Source: Xenia sp. Carnegie-2017 (Eukaryota; Cnidaria; Anthozoa; Malacalcyonacea; Xeniidae). Taken from it: 64,000 nucleotides of DNA. The DNA lies in the NCBI RefSeq assembly GCF_021976095.1, contig NW_025813526.1, positions 18,445,346 through 18,509,345 of the forward strand, written 5' to 3'. Position numbers and translations under genes: made by a program. Positions 22,396-34,995 of this stretch are shown here, piece after piece. Every line of letters starts with the position of its first letter. Position 1 is the first letter of the stretch. The notes beneath the pieces are model-generated. The model made no database searches and was not told where the DNA came from. It saw nothing but the letters and a program-made list of their open reading frames with translations.

Positions 22396-22418
22396 TTATA
22401 TATATATATATATATATG
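22396..22418. repeat. (TA)n microsatellite
   Basis: A TA run directly after the PLE-B tail and before an inverted PLE-A tail. Confidence 0.9.
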
Positions 22419-22419
22419 G

Positions 22420-22565
22420 AAGTTTGTTTATTTGAATCTCCAGTACAGTGCTCGATGCTTAAAGCAGAGCGTAAATATTGATGAGAAGAAGAAAATACAC
22501 AAAACTACAATTTCATCCCGACAAGCCTGTTTCGTGATTTCTCACTCTTCAGGGAATAATATTAA
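22420..22565 (-). mobile_element. Penelope-like family A tail, inverted fragment
   Basis: Contains 'aacaggctt'-type tail words in reverse orientation (acaagcctgtttcgtgattt at 22,522), as at 16,910-16,935. Confidence 0.8.
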
Positions 22566-22574
22566 ATGAATATA

Positions 22575-22740
22575 AATTTGTTGCTGAAGATCGCCCTTTA
22601 CGGCGTGAAACTCTGAGCGACAGCAAACAATTGTCCATTTTATTTTAGTTCATTTTATCTTACGCTCTTCTAATATATAGAATATTGAGCGCTCTTTTAT
22701 CCAGGAATATTATCCATAATAATATATAACTTATATATAT
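22575..22740 (+). mobile_element. Penelope-like family B tail fragment
   Basis: Matches 19,995-20,145: 'gaagatcgccc', 'attgtccattttattttagt', then 'gagcgctcttttatccagga'. Third tail of this family within 3 kb. Confidence 0.85.
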
Positions 22741-22769
22741 AAGTTTGAAAATTTGTAATCCAGGCATTG

Positions 22770-23465
22770 AATACATAAAAGATAAACGTTTCTCCGGATT
22801 TTAAATGATTTTTATTGAGCTTTCGACTCGTTGCTTCGAGCCTTCATCAGAATGAGGATTTATTTACACGTGCTTTTAGCTTGAGACGTTTAGAGCGTCT
22901 AATAGGATTAGTGGGTGGATTACTGTGATTGGATGGGGTGAAATGCGTTGCCATGGGTTTTGGTGTGTTGTTAATATGATTGGTGTTAGTAATATTAGAG
23001 TGTTGTGTTTTAGTTTTGGTGTTGTTTGTAGTTTTTGTCCTTTTCTTTAGTTGTGAGTATATGATGGTATGTCAATATGTCTGTTTATTGTGTCGTTGTC
23101 TTCACTGTACCAAGCTTCTTTAAATTCGCGTGCGTGTTAGTCTGTGCGCGTCCGAGTATTTTAGTTTCTGTCCAGTCGAATGTGTGGTTGTTTCCGTGGG
23201 TATGTTCAGCCGGTAGTGAGTTCAGATCTCGTCGTTTTATGGTTTTTGTGTTCTGTTAGTCTTGTTTCAATTTTCTTAGATGTTTGTCCTATGTATTGCT
23301 TTGAACAGTCTTTGCATGGTATCATGTAGATCGCGTCAGTTGTATCATGAATTGTTGTTTTGTCTTTATGTTTGGTGAAGCATGATTTGAGTTTTTGTGT
23401 ATGTTTGTGGGCGACGTTAGTATTAAATGGTCGAAGAAGTCTGGCAGTCATTTCTGATATTCCGT
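22770..23465 (-). mobile_element. Penelope-like family C, inverted copy
   Basis: Minus strand: the tail at 22,820-22,860 matches 16,655-16,695. Upstream, 23,206-23,451 encodes a GIY-YIG segment, IYMIPCKDCSKQYIGQTSKK then IETRLTEHKNH, preceded by the basic LKSCFTKHKDKTTIHD. This is the endonuclease end of a PLE. The copy is 5'-truncated and broken. Confidence 0.8.
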
Positions 23466-23469
23466 TTAT

Positions 23470-25310
23470 GTATGGTAATGTGACGATTTTTTACTGTTTC
23501 GTCCGGTAAAAAAACAAACGACAAAACTTGGCAAGCAAACAACACACCTAGACAAATACACCTAGACACACCTAGACATATTTCGAATTTGTTACAAATT
23601 CATCATTAGACTATATTTACAACCCAACAGAAGCTCTACTATATGTGCGTTAAATTATTTCAACGGGAGTACGGAAAGGTGTGTTGAATGGAAGGGATTA
23701 GTTGATTGTTAGGAATTGAAATCAAATAGTGACAGCTCTGTTGGTTTTAACCCCATTATTAAATTCTATTTGGTGCATTTAATAAAGAGTGCTTCCACTA
23801 GTAAAAGTCTGTTCCTGTTTGTTAGTAATCGAGCAAAGTATTTTGTAGTTGTTAAGTACGAGTTCAGTAATGTTTCATTACGTTTTCTAAAAGTGTTATT
23901 TGATTATGTGCTGTTGTTTTGATATGTAATGTTCTGTGCTCTTTGGCTTTCTAAGAAGTGCAAATAACGCTTGTTTCATGTTGTGTGGCATGGTCATGAA
24001 GTCGGGTCTTATGGCATCTCTCAGTTTTTCCAATGTACGATTTGTTACAACCGGGGAAGTAGCTTAATATGAGACAAAACGAGACAGTGATGATTTTGTC
24101 TTTTTGAAAGTAAAAACAGCGACTTTTGTTGTCAAAAAATAATAATACATTGCTGGTTTGAAGAGACATTTACGAAGTTTTAAAACAACTGTGGTTTCAT
24201 CTTGGCAACTGGTAGCTCAAACCAGGCTGAAATTCAGGCGGGCTAGAATTTGCTTCTGTGATCGGTTACGCTATTTTGATAGGATATTGTAACAGGCCCA
24301 GGCTGAAATTTCAGAACGACTCACAGGGAAGAGAAACTAAGCCTGGGCTGAAATTCCTCCATAATCGTCCCATAAAATCAAAAACTAACATGATATCTCT
24401 TTTGGATTTTCTCCTAAGTTCAATATCTGTAATGAAGAAATGGACAAAATAGCAAGCCTAAATGTTTGTTTCTTGATATCAAACTTAAGCTTCAACAATC
24501 CATCGAAAACCAATATTTATTTTGTTCACATGTAATTATTAAATTTCTTTTGACATTTACTCAAGTGCGCACAAACCTGTATTTATTAATTTACTTACTA
24601 TTCTGCCTGTTTTTTAAATATTTAATAAACCTTTTACACAAGCTTCCCCATGATCTTCCTTGTACAATATAGAAAAATTTAGATTAGACAAATGATATCA
24701 AAGAGCTAATCCCCGTTTATAAAGCAATCTTTAATGCATTACATTTTCCTTCGCCATATTTTCGCCAAACTTGCCGCCAAATTTTTCCTTTTACTTTCTT
24801 TTCATAAATTACGATTTTTTATCCCTTCAGGTGTGTAATTCCTCAAAAATAAATTAATTTTTGACACCATTTATGATTGTAACAATTTCTTAATAATTAA
24901 ATATTTAAATAGTCACTTAACACCAAACAGTGGAGTAAATAAGTGATCATTTCAAACAAAAAAGTAACGAAAATCATGTATCTATCAAAAATATGCATTG
25001 TCCAGGTTGATTTTTTGTTCCATGTAGTCGTAAAAGTCTTCACAAGGAAATTATACAGTGTCCGTGGTGAATTTTCCTTTTATGTATTCGGTCCCATAGC
25101 CCCTCCTCCCAGTTTCAATTTCGTGGTGCCGTCAGTGATTTAAAGAAGTAACAAAATTCTGGCATAGCCATACAGCGATTCAACTACAAATCATGATTAT
25201 TGAAGTTTGTGCTTATTAATATAACTTGATATTGCTGGCTGAATGTACGAAAATCGTTTTAACTAAATGACGTTTAGCCTTCATCCAATGAGTAAATTCC
25301 TAATCCGACA
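23470..25310 (-). mobile_element. Penelope-like family D, inverted copy
   Basis: Minus-strand copy of the family found at 6.2-9.7 kb. GIY-YIG core at about 24,000-24,060 (NKSYIGKTERCHKTRLHDHA), then the tail (24,240-24,670), then the outermost part (24,883-25,300), which recurs at 13,870-14,200 and 63,746-64,000. Broken. Confidence 0.8.
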
Positions 25311-28300
25311 CCTTGACATAGGGTATTGTTCTCTTTCCATTGCAAAATATAAGTGCTATTACAACATATATTTTAAAAAATAAATACTTATATCTGTAGA
25401 ACCAATGGTGTTGATGCATCTGCCTCCTCTGCTTCAAGTATAAAACAGATATTTGTTGACTTCTGTTACAATAAAAAACCTTCAAAAATTAGTTAAGAAT
25501 TTGGATATAACATCAAGAACAACGTTTGTATAAAAGCTTATTCCAATCACAATCACTAAGCATGGCTACAAAGTCATCTAGTAACTTTTCAAGGCCTGTG
25601 TTGCACTCAATGAGTGTGAGTATTAGTGAGCTTTTATAATAAGGACAAAATTCACACAAACATAACATGCATAATACATAAAACATACGAACTTTTATGA
25701 ATTAGCAACATTATATATTTTCGCATACACCATCTTTAAGTTCATTTAACATCTTTTGAAATTTTGACTGCAAATGTGAACTTAACTGACAAGGGCCACT
25801 TTTAAATCATCCTAATATTGCTAAGAACAATTATATTGTCTCGTCACATTTATTTAAAATTGTTTGATCACTTGATAGTGAATGATCACTTGATATGATT
25901 ATTTTTAACAAAATAAATTTAATATAATTTTTAGCAGCAGTTGAGAAAGTCTAAGTGATGTTGTAGATCTGCTCTCCTCCTAAATCATCATCATCATCAT
26001 CATATGTTTTCGCGCCAGGGGCGATCCAAACTCGGGCTGGAAGTTTGGAAGTGTTAAAAGTGGTGTAGCAATCTCTTGCTACTTGTCTCCATTATCTTAA
26101 ATTATAGCGTATCATCCAGACTAAATACTCGAAAATTTATTTACTAAACAATCCTTCGAGAAAATTTTTACAAGAAGTTGCATGAACCATATTTGATCCA
26201 GAAAAAACAGCTGGAAAAGATACTAGCTTCGCCAGACATGAACGTTTGCAAAAACTGCGATGCCTAAATGGGCTGAATTCAAATTGTGAGGAAAGTAAGG
26301 CCTCAATCATTACAAGCCTTTAAAACAAAGAGTGCCACAACAAAGAACTGATGCTATTTCATGGCTATTGCATAAAGATGTTATAAAACGACCAAACGAA
26401 AAAATTACAAAAAATTGAAAAGGTGATTCAAAGTCAAATAAAAGTAACTTTTGAAAATGTTGCATCTTAGCGTGGATTATGACAAATATGTTCAATCAAG
26501 CCTTATTCTTTTCATTATCATATATATTATTTTCTAAGTAAGTCAACAAAGACAAACCAATAAACAGGACTATAAAAAAGCAGTTTCGCTACGCACAGGA
26601 ATCTAGAACGTTGATTGTATAGGAGGAGGGGGGAATATTCATCTGTTTATTTCTGCCAGACTGATTTTTTGTTTGTTAGTGATTTTAATTTCAAAAGAAA
26701 TAACTCGGAAAGAGCTAAATACATGAATAATCACAAGCGTTCTTGTTTCGATCCTGTCTATACCGGTGAATTTCCCGTCTCTTTTTAGCTGCATGTTTTT
26801 TTTCTTGGCTATTGGTAACGCTGTTTTTTTATGATTTTTCTCTCTCGAACATTTTTCTAAAAATTCTGAATAATAAAATCGCCCTCTTTGTCTTTAAACG
26901 ATTTTGATAGTCTCGGCTGTTTTGTTATAATTAAGGTTTTTGAGATGTCTAATCCTGAACAATTTGCACTGACGTCGGCTGCAATTTTGAAACTTATATT
27001 TCTGTGAATCTTATCCCCGATTTGACAATTTTTTCAAAAATGCGTTTGAACTTTATTTTAATTTTTAAAGTTCATGAGTAGTGAAACGTACTTGTCGTTA
27101 TGTTTAGAATCTTTATTCTTACCATACAATTCTGTTTATTTGGTTAGTCAAATACTGAGTTGAGTTATCATTAACAAGTGAAATAAGTAATTATGTATCA
27201 TCGCTATGATAATTATTCAATCGTATTTTGTATTCATGTACATAACTTGAATCTAAGAATCTGGGTATGTCTCACCTAATGTGCTATGCATTAGTACGTG
27301 ACCAGCTAAATCTTTTAAATCGGAACACAAAAATTTGGAATTTTATTATGCGTCCGAGCAGACTCATTAAAATTTATAAGTTTAAATGAGCTTCCTATAA
27401 CGTTACGTACAACTACTAACTATTCTAAACGTATAACTATAAAACATATAACTCTCAATTATTTTGGTATTAAAGAGAACCCCACTTGACGCATTTCACG
27501 TCATTATTGAATAAACGAATTTAAGTACAAGCTAAGAAACACTTTTGGCTGTTATTTCTTATTTTGGTTGAATATTAGGTTTGCATTTTTTCAGATTGGC
27601 CAAATTCTTGGTACAACATTAATATTGATTCAGGTGATAATACGTAATGATACGTCCTTGTAAAACTATTCTTAACGTCATCATTAATGAATCTACACTC
27701 ATGTCGAGATCGGGAAAGACAGTGTGTTGCTTCTAGGCGTGCAAAACCCACCCGTATTTCGTAAAGAAGGCGATAATTCCAAGCCTGTCAGTTTTTAATC
27801 AGGGTAAAAGTGCAGAAAATACCGAAGAACTTCACGAAAATGAAGCCGTTGTAAATTTGTGCTGATTACATAAATATGTGGTTGATCATGTCATCAAGTT
27901 CAGTAGAGAAGTACTTGACAGAGTAGTGGTGATGATTTTGTCGATTCTTAATGGAGGGATGATTAGAAAGAAGATTTGTAGCACCTGGTAGCTACTTGGT
28001 GAAGTTTTGTAGAATACTAAGGGTTTTTAAAAGAGTAATAATATTTTACTGTAAGACTAAATGGCAACATCTCAAATATGGAACCCTGAGTTGAACAAAC
28101 AGAGCTTACAAAGTCTGGACGATCACGAATATGGAACTCTTGCTCACTTATATACTTAATATATATATATATATTGCTGAACTCTTGAAAAGCTTTTGTA
28201 GCTCTGTTTTACATACCTTTATTAAAACCTATGGTAAATATCCATTCTTTCACACTGTGCTAGTGAATGTATTTTGTGACAGTTGTTGTGACTCGCGGTT

Positions 28301-28645
28301 GCTGAAAAATTATTTATAACATTCAATGAAAACTTCTACATTGCAAGAAACTACAAAAACTACAAGTAAGCACATGCTGATACACGTAATTTACATAAAA
28401 GACGCTACATGGTTGGTTGATAATAATCTATCATGAGATTAAGTTCACAATGATAGGTGACATTATTACACAAATTACTACACTTTCCTTATTTCATTAT
28501 AAAGACGTGGCTTGGCAAACACTTACATTACACTTATACATACGGCAGTGTCATTTTGGCTACATAGAAAATGTTGAAAATGATCTATTTTAACTTTACT
28601 TTTGTTATTGTAAATGTATACTAAGTTATCTTCGTTGGCAATTAA
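25311..28645. other. gene-poor stretch
   Basis: AT-rich DNA with no recognisable coding region on either strand. It has a short (atc)n run at 25,986-26,003 and a small TA tract at 28,158-28,173. The open frames of about 60 codons look random. Confidence 0.45.
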
Positions 28646-29290
28646 TTAAGTTCATTGTTCCGCGCTACCTGCACTTTGCTTCTAATAAATGATTTTAATT
28701 TCTATGTTTAAACGTTGTTTTTTGAAAAGCTTGGTTCTTCCTGATATTAATGCTCCCTGGTTGTGTGCTTTGATTTTCGCGCCACTGTTCTTTCCACTAT
28801 GCTTAAATCACTGCACCAAGCTAAAGTTGTACACTCTGTTTTACATGCAGAAAGTAAAACCATTTGTTTTTCCTATTCTTTGAGGATATCAGAGATCCTT
28901 CTTTGATATTTGAAAACCATTTCTAACACTACCCAATCTAAATGTTTACTCGTTATCTTCTGAAATATTTGTGTTGCCTTTGCTTGCAGAGTAACTTAAG
29001 CTCATTAAGCCGCTGTATTTCGCTTCTATTAAAATGATATTTGATTTCCATGTGTGTTTAGACCTTTTGTGAAAAGTTGCGTCCTTTAAATTGCTAATTT
29101 TATCGGTCCCTTGTTTTGCATTGATTTTTGCTTCTGTTTTCCCACTATGCCTAAATTGCAACATAATTGTTAAAAATTTACTCTGCTTCACAAATAAAGT
29201 AAAACCATTTAAATATTTCAACAAGGCTCCATCTACCAAAGTAACGTAAGGGTCTGGGAGTGATTGCCTAAACCTTTCCACGGTCAAGTA
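28646..29290 (-). repeat. diverged tandem duplication, about 340-bp offset
   Basis: 28,681-28,875 and 29,023-29,215 are diverged copies (shared 'ccactatgc.taaat' and 'aagtaaaaccattt'). On the minus strand both read NGFT....FKHSGK/FRHSGK then A.IKA/INAK, so the duplicated piece may once have been coding; the second copy keeps a 113-codon open frame (28,946-29,287) including LPDPYVTLVDGALLKYLNGF. I do not recognise the protein. Confidence 0.6.
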
Positions 29291-30000
29291 ATTATTTCAT
29301 TCTCCAGTTTCAGCCGCTTTGTTTGAGACCACAAGGGTATGGTTTAATTTGTGAACAAACTTTTCTCCGTTCTTAATCCTATAATTTAAATAACCCTTAA
29401 CTTGCTCAAAATAAACATCCTGTCAACTAAATATGCCGATAGCAGTATATATATCTTGACAGAAGGTCCACTCGTGTCGGAACCTTTAATGATCGTGTCC
29501 CTCACTTTTATGAAGCAATTTCTAAGAAGACACGCCTTCCAGAAAGATACTTCCGCTAGATCGCAATACAAAATATAGATGTTTTTACAAATATATTGAT
29601 TTGCACTAAAAAAGCTTGGAACCTTATCTTATTCGAAAGATGATAACTCTTTGTAAACATTGATAACTTATGGTAATCACCAAGACTAACTCGGTTGATC
29701 CGCCTCTAAATGAGAATTTGCTACGTTATTTAATCTATAACGTTAATCAACTGCACGCTTACTGGTAATAGCAGTTATGCTATGCTGGCTGGCTTATTTT
29801 CGACTTTAGATGGGTACCTTCCTGTGTTCTCAACTTGATCGTAAATTTTTCCCTCCAATTTTTTAGTTTCTTGCTCTGAATTGCAACAGGTTTATAGTAC
29901 AAAATGATGGACATAATTCATTATCCGTTTTAATTTTGTCAATGACAAATTTATCGACTCCATCAAAATTTTACCTTACTCGCTCTATTTTCGTGGTTTC
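29291..30000. other. no gene seen
   Basis: AT-rich sequence between the tandem duplication and the copia relic; it probably includes the decayed downstream part of the latter. Confidence 0.4.
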
Positions 30001-30540
30001 TTAGTGATATACTAGGTAAGCTGGACTCCTCTTATCACATTCCGCAAAAATTCTCTTTACCTCTTGGCTCGAGCTTTCTGGGATTCTGTATGTGTTAGCA
30101 AAAACACATTGAACCGAACCATGCATTTTAGTAAGAATAGACTTAAATCTCGTTAGAGCCTCACTTGCAATTATTTCAATTCTATTATTGCTACACCTGT
30201 TTGCAATATATGCAGATGCCATTACTGCACAAGTTGACAACAACTTTGGTAATTTTAATTCTACTGGTAACCATCTGGCCATATTGAATAAATTTGACCA
30301 GTCTCTCTTCCCATTTTGGTAAGGCGAATAACTCTCAATAAACAATGTCTCTTGCATGATTAGACTATTACTAAAAGAAATTTGAACTCATATCCTGCAA
30401 ATTCTCCTAAATTATCACTTTTGATAAATTTTAGTTTTCCTTTGGTTGCAATTTCAGCAAGAAATTCAATAAGCATTTCTTGACATCATATATTCGAACA
30501 AAAGAATATTTAGCTACATAACCCACGGTTGTTAATTGTC
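30001..30540 (-). mobile_element. Ty1/copia relic (integrase)
   Basis: Minus strand: FLAEIATKGKLKFIKSDN, then a segment with SPYQNGKRDWSNLFNMARWL, then VMASAYIANRCSNNR and EALTRFKSILTKMHGSV, ending DKRSPAYLVY. This is the copia integrase core and its C-terminal flank. No RT, gag or LTR was recognised next to it. It is an old 5'- and 3'-truncated fossil with a few breaks. Confidence 0.8.
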
Positions 30541-30658
30541 CCATTTCACAACTAAATCTGGGCTAGAACTCAAAAGGCCAAAACAAACTGCTATGAAATG
30601 AAAACATTGACACAATACAAATATTACGAAATAATCCGATAAGACCTTCACAAATCAG

Positions 30659-30907
30659 CTCAAAAAATTAGACGAATCTGATTTTAATACATTACATTCA
30701 CTTGATTATTTTCCTGTTCTTTTCCAAGTTAATCTTGATGATAAGTATTCAATAGAGGTTGAGAAAGGCATCAACTTGAAGAAATATTTTCTTAATGTTA
30801 AGACATATCAAAATGTAGATCCAGGTGGTAATGATGCTTCAATGTTTTCAAATAATACATGTCTCAATAACTTGTTGCAAAAAGATCAAAATGATTTGAT
30901 TTCATAA
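30659..30907 (+). CDS. orphan terminal exon (82 codons), protein unknown
   Basis: After an acceptor-like ccttcacaaatcag (ag at 30,657-30,658) an open frame runs LKKLDESDFNTLHSLDYFPV, LFQVNLDDKYSIEVEKGI, then NLKKYFLNVKTYQNVDPGG and on to TAA at 30,905-30,907. An AATAAA signal follows at about 30,970. There is no internal methionine start, so it would be a last exon. The composition is that of a soluble acidic protein, not of a transposon, and it has no repeats. I do not recognise the family and see no upstream exon; it could also be a long chance frame. Confidence 0.35.
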   Translation, partial: LKKLDESDFNTLHSLDYFPVLFQVNLDDKYSIEVEKGINLKKYFLNVKTYQNVDPGGNDASMFSNNTCLNNLLQKDQNDLIS

Positions 30908-31508
30908 GACATAAAACAAAAACAAACAAAAAAAAAATTTCAGTGATGTATTTCAGAGTAAATTACACACAATAAAAATTGTCTTCTTTGCATATCCTAC
31001 GTGTCACGTTGAAATATTTGACATTTTAATGCTTTTATCTCAGGTAACTTAAATATTAGGGTATGGTATTTTGAAAAATGAGGGAGAGAATATTTGATTA
31101 CAAAAACATTTATTTATAGTTTTTTTTGAAAATTTCTAAGATCACATTTTAAACTTGTACGAAATTTTTATCATCAACAAAACCTCACAAAAAGAAGCAA
31201 ACATACTTGTAAGTGCTCTTACTCAATGTAAGAGAGAGCGAAAAAGATAGAAAAGAGTTATTACAAATCGACGCAACTTATCATGTAACTTAATGTAGTT
31301 TTAGTACGTTCATCAAAAATATTACGGCGAAACAAATTTTGCACTTTGTTTTATTTGACTATTTTTTAGCCTGTGTTCAGGCATATACCATCTAACTCAA
31401 TATAGGCAAGATACTCCAGGAAGTTAGTAGCTATGTGTGTAACACACCGTCGTTGACGCTAGGTTGTTACTACTCAGCGACATGTTTGCCAGGTTACCAA
31501 TGGTAGTC
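30908..31508. other. no gene seen
   Basis: AT-rich sequence; it contains the candidate poly(A) signal near 30,970 and nothing else recognised. Confidence 0.4.
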
Positions 31509-31771
31509 GTTATAACACATAGAACTAAAATACATGGAGCGCTACCTAAAGCTAATAATTGAAGCGAAAAGCCCAAATCTTACACCAGATAGGCGAGATT
31601 TTACCCCAGACACGCGTGCTTAGTGTTTTGAGACTCGCACGGAGTAATAATTGACTTCACAAGCGTGTCTGGTGTAAAATCTCGCGTTTCTGGGGTAAAA
31701 TTACGGCTTCAAAATTATTAAGGTTTTGTATTACAAGTAGCACTCCATGTTTTAGTTAAATGTTATAACAC
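31509..31771. mobile_element. fold-back MITE
   Basis: The ends are imperfect inverted repeats: left gttataaca...aactaaaa then catggagcgctac, right the complement (gtagcactccatg, then ttttagtt ... tgttataac). Inside, a second inverted pair carries 'gattttaccccagacacgcg' and the complement of 'gattttacaccagacacgc'. Nearly the whole element can fold back. No transposase is present. Parts of the inner block recur at 32,195-32,215. Confidence 0.75.
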
Positions 31772-33839
31772 CATCTGCAATCATGTCGCTATGTCGTTAT
31801 GTTGTCGAGGTGTAAGGACCTAAAGACGAAGATTACAAAGGTTTGATTAAATTATAAGTGTTCTTTCTTAAAAAAATGGGTAAAAAAAGTCGTTAAACTC
31901 TTTACTTAGGCATAATGAAATGAAAATGTCTCATGTTTTATCTAGGATAGTAAATGTAGTCTATTGTAAACAGATTCTGGGAAAATCATTGACGTTTTAG
32001 GATTTCGTAAATATTTACTCTAATAAAGCAAGGATGTTATTTACAAATGATTTAATTCATACACAAATTAATAAATAAAATATGTTTACTGCATGTGTTT
32101 GCACAGGCTTATGCAATCCGAGGATACCTTTGGGAGAACTCAAGAGCAGATCAGTGCAAGCCCGAGACCGAATGTCTAGGTTGCACATGCTCAAGAATTT
32201 TACCCCAGACACTTGCAAAAGCCAGTGCAAACACGAAAACATCTTTTATTTTTTTAAAAATAACAATGCGAAACAAAAACCGTTATAATATTCTTTTAAC
32301 GTAGTCATGATTAATTTGCAAATTCTGTTTGATTGATTGATTGATTTGATTGGTTGAGCTTAGATCGTTTTTGCAAACTCATGCAAACACAGGTCTAAAC
32401 CCATCAGCGCACGTGCTTCGTTGTGTTTATTTTATAATATGAAATGATGTCAAGTTAACGATACTTTAACGTTACATAACAGTATATTTTCTGAATTACC
32501 TTTCTGAGAGATACCGTACTCATCTGGTTATGATTCTTCACTGATATATGTCATGAGAAAGATAAACACTTTATTTTAGCTGTAGTCTGTACTAAGAAAA
32601 GTTCAAAAAATGAAATGTTTCACTAATAATTTATAATTTGCATTCATTGTACAATCATAAACATTGCAATTGAAGAAATGGTACTCTATGTTGTTTGATG
32701 TTTGATAAATCATAAATGATTGGAAACATAATAATTCATGAATGCAATATCTGACGTCATTTTCTAAAATCGTCATCCATTTTGAGTGAGACAAATGATT
32801 CTTAATTTTATTTCGATATCATATTCCAAACATTTCTGATTCCTACAATGCATCAATTTATTGGTAAATCAATCTACAGGATTAACAAGTCCCAACGGAA
32901 AACTAAATGTCAAGATTTACAATAGATTGATTTTAAGATTTCTTTTAATTACAAAGCTAGTCGAGGTTTGCCTCTCCTTGGAAACACATCATAAACTGAT
33001 TTTATTAATTTTATTTTCATGCAATCGCGGTCATCTCTGGTTGGTGGGCAGTACAAGTGGCATGGTAGGTAGCAATTGCCAGCATTGTCTTGCGGAATCC
33101 ACGCAATAACTTTATGTAACTTCAAAAGAAAATCTTACAGCTTGATTTGTCAACTGTCCAAGATAATGTAATTCAGTAAATCATTTGATTTGTCAATAAT
33201 ATTTTATTCTTAGCAGAAATTAAACTTCATCATTTTACTTTTTTTATAGATTATGATAATATGTACATTTACTTTATATGATAATATGGTTGATTACAAT
33301 TTGTTTACACGTGGTTTTGTATTACAGATACACTTCAACAATGGATAAAAATGTCAAACACACAGCATTTTCTACATAAGCTTTCAAATTTTCCACGACA
33401 CTTTTTACGATCTTCGATTAGAATTAGGTTTTTAGTGTATTTCTTTGACATGATTCCCCATCACTAGGATCTTTCCTTATAGCCTATAAAATTTCATGAA
33501 ATTTAACTCTAGAAAAGCTTTCCTGCTTTCAGTCTATATCAAGGAATATAGGAAACCTATCCATGATCTGAACGGAAAAAATTTTGCAAATTTTGGCCAG
33601 TTTTAAATTTTGTCCTTAAATACTACTTGTGTTTGCCAAGTCTTACCATGATTAAATCAAAACGTTTCATCCATTGGCATAATCATAGTATTTTTCCTTG
33701 GTAGCAATAGAAAGATGAAGCACGTCATTTTTTGCAATGAAAAGTAAAAGAACAAAATATAATCTTTCTTCCTGAAGTTTATATGAAGGAAAACTTAATA
33801 AACACTTCAGTAGCAAGTCCCAACAAGCTACTCGGCTGA
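31772..33839. other. gene-poor stretch
   Basis: No recognised gene. 32,195-32,215 (gaattttaccccagacactt) is related to the inner part of the MITE at 31,509. The overlapping short open frames at 32,057-32,304 on both strands stem from that GC-richer island. Confidence 0.4.
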
Positions 33840-34495
33840 TTTTGCTCGTTTCTCAATAATATCTGGCCATATTGATGTAATGATGAATGCGAAAATGAAG
33901 GAAATATTGATGCAAGAGAAAGCAGATGAAGAAAAGAACAAAGAAATTATGTTGATTCTTCTTGATGTGGCTCGCACTCAGGCAAGCAGTCGTTGGCATC
34001 CAGAGGAGGGGGCAACGACAAGGACGGAAATTTCATTCAGATTGTAAATCTTTTGCCGATACATTCTCCTGTTCTCCAGCTGTGGCTGGACGATCAACGC
34101 CTAAGGCCATATAGTACAACATATACAAGGTCAGAGGCACAAAATGAGATGCATCATTTGTTGTCTAATCTGTGAGGGATGAAATTTGTGCTGAATTAAG
34201 TCAGCCGGTGTATTTTCTGTGTCTGCAGACACTACACCTAATACTTTGAATCAAGACATGCTTATCGTCGCTGTAAAATATGTCAACCAGATGAGCATCC
34301 CATGCGAGACGGCTTGAAATGAAAGAGAGCCTTGATAAAACTGATGCTGGAGCGGGCTAAAGATGTCATTAAATCTTTAATAGAAAATTAAATCGATATA
34401 GAAATGTTTGCATTTCAAACATACGATTTTCGCGACATCAATATCTGGATAACTAAATGGCGCTCGCAAAAGTGTTGCAAGAAATTTTAAACGAC
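33840..34495 (+). mobile_element. hAT-like (DUF4371-type) transposase relic, cut by the gap
   Basis: Plus-strand segments in family order. Near 33,990-34,160: GNFIQIVNLLPIHSPVLQLW, then TYTRSEAQNEMHHLLSNL. Near 34,180: RDEICAELSQPVYF. At 34,228-34,316: ADTTPNTLNQDMLIVAVKYV, then NQMSIPCETA and a stop. At 34,457-34,495: ALAKVLQEILND. These match the DUF4371/hAT order (GNF..., QNEI..., IR.EI....YFS, DTT.D......QL....RYV, ...LQ.I.....), which places it with DNA transposases of the ZMYM/TTF-zinc-finger group. The frame changes at least twice. The remainder would lie in the N gap, but nothing similar appears after it. Confidence 0.6.
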
Positions 34496-34995
34496 NNNNN
34501 NNNNNNNNNNNNNNNNNNNNNNNNNNNNNNNNNNNNNNNNNNNNNNNNNNNNNNNNNNNNNNNNNNNNNNNNNNNNNNNNNNNNNNNNNNNNNNNNNNNN
34601 NNNNNNNNNNNNNNNNNNNNNNNNNNNNNNNNNNNNNNNNNNNNNNNNNNNNNNNNNNNNNNNNNNNNNNNNNNNNNNNNNNNNNNNNNNNNNNNNNNNN
34701 NNNNNNNNNNNNNNNNNNNNNNNNNNNNNNNNNNNNNNNNNNNNNNNNNNNNNNNNNNNNNNNNNNNNNNNNNNNNNNNNNNNNNNNNNNNNNNNNNNNN
34801 NNNNNNNNNNNNNNNNNNNNNNNNNNNNNNNNNNNNNNNNNNNNNNNNNNNNNNNNNNNNNNNNNNNNNNNNNNNNNNNNNNNNNNNNNNNNNNNNNNNN
34901 NNNNNNNNNNNNNNNNNNNNNNNNNNNNNNNNNNNNNNNNNNNNNNNNNNNNNNNNNNNNNNNNNNNNNNNNNNNNNNNNNNNNNNNNNNNNNNN
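34496..34995. other. assembly gap (500 N)
   Basis: Exactly 500 undetermined bases, the usual placeholder for a scaffold gap of unknown size. An open frame that appears to cross it is meaningless. Confidence 0.99.

Noticed and set aside
28946-29287. Host gene coding for a 113-residue protein
   Set aside because: The frame covers one unit of a diverged tandem duplication whose other unit is not open, and no similarity is recognised.
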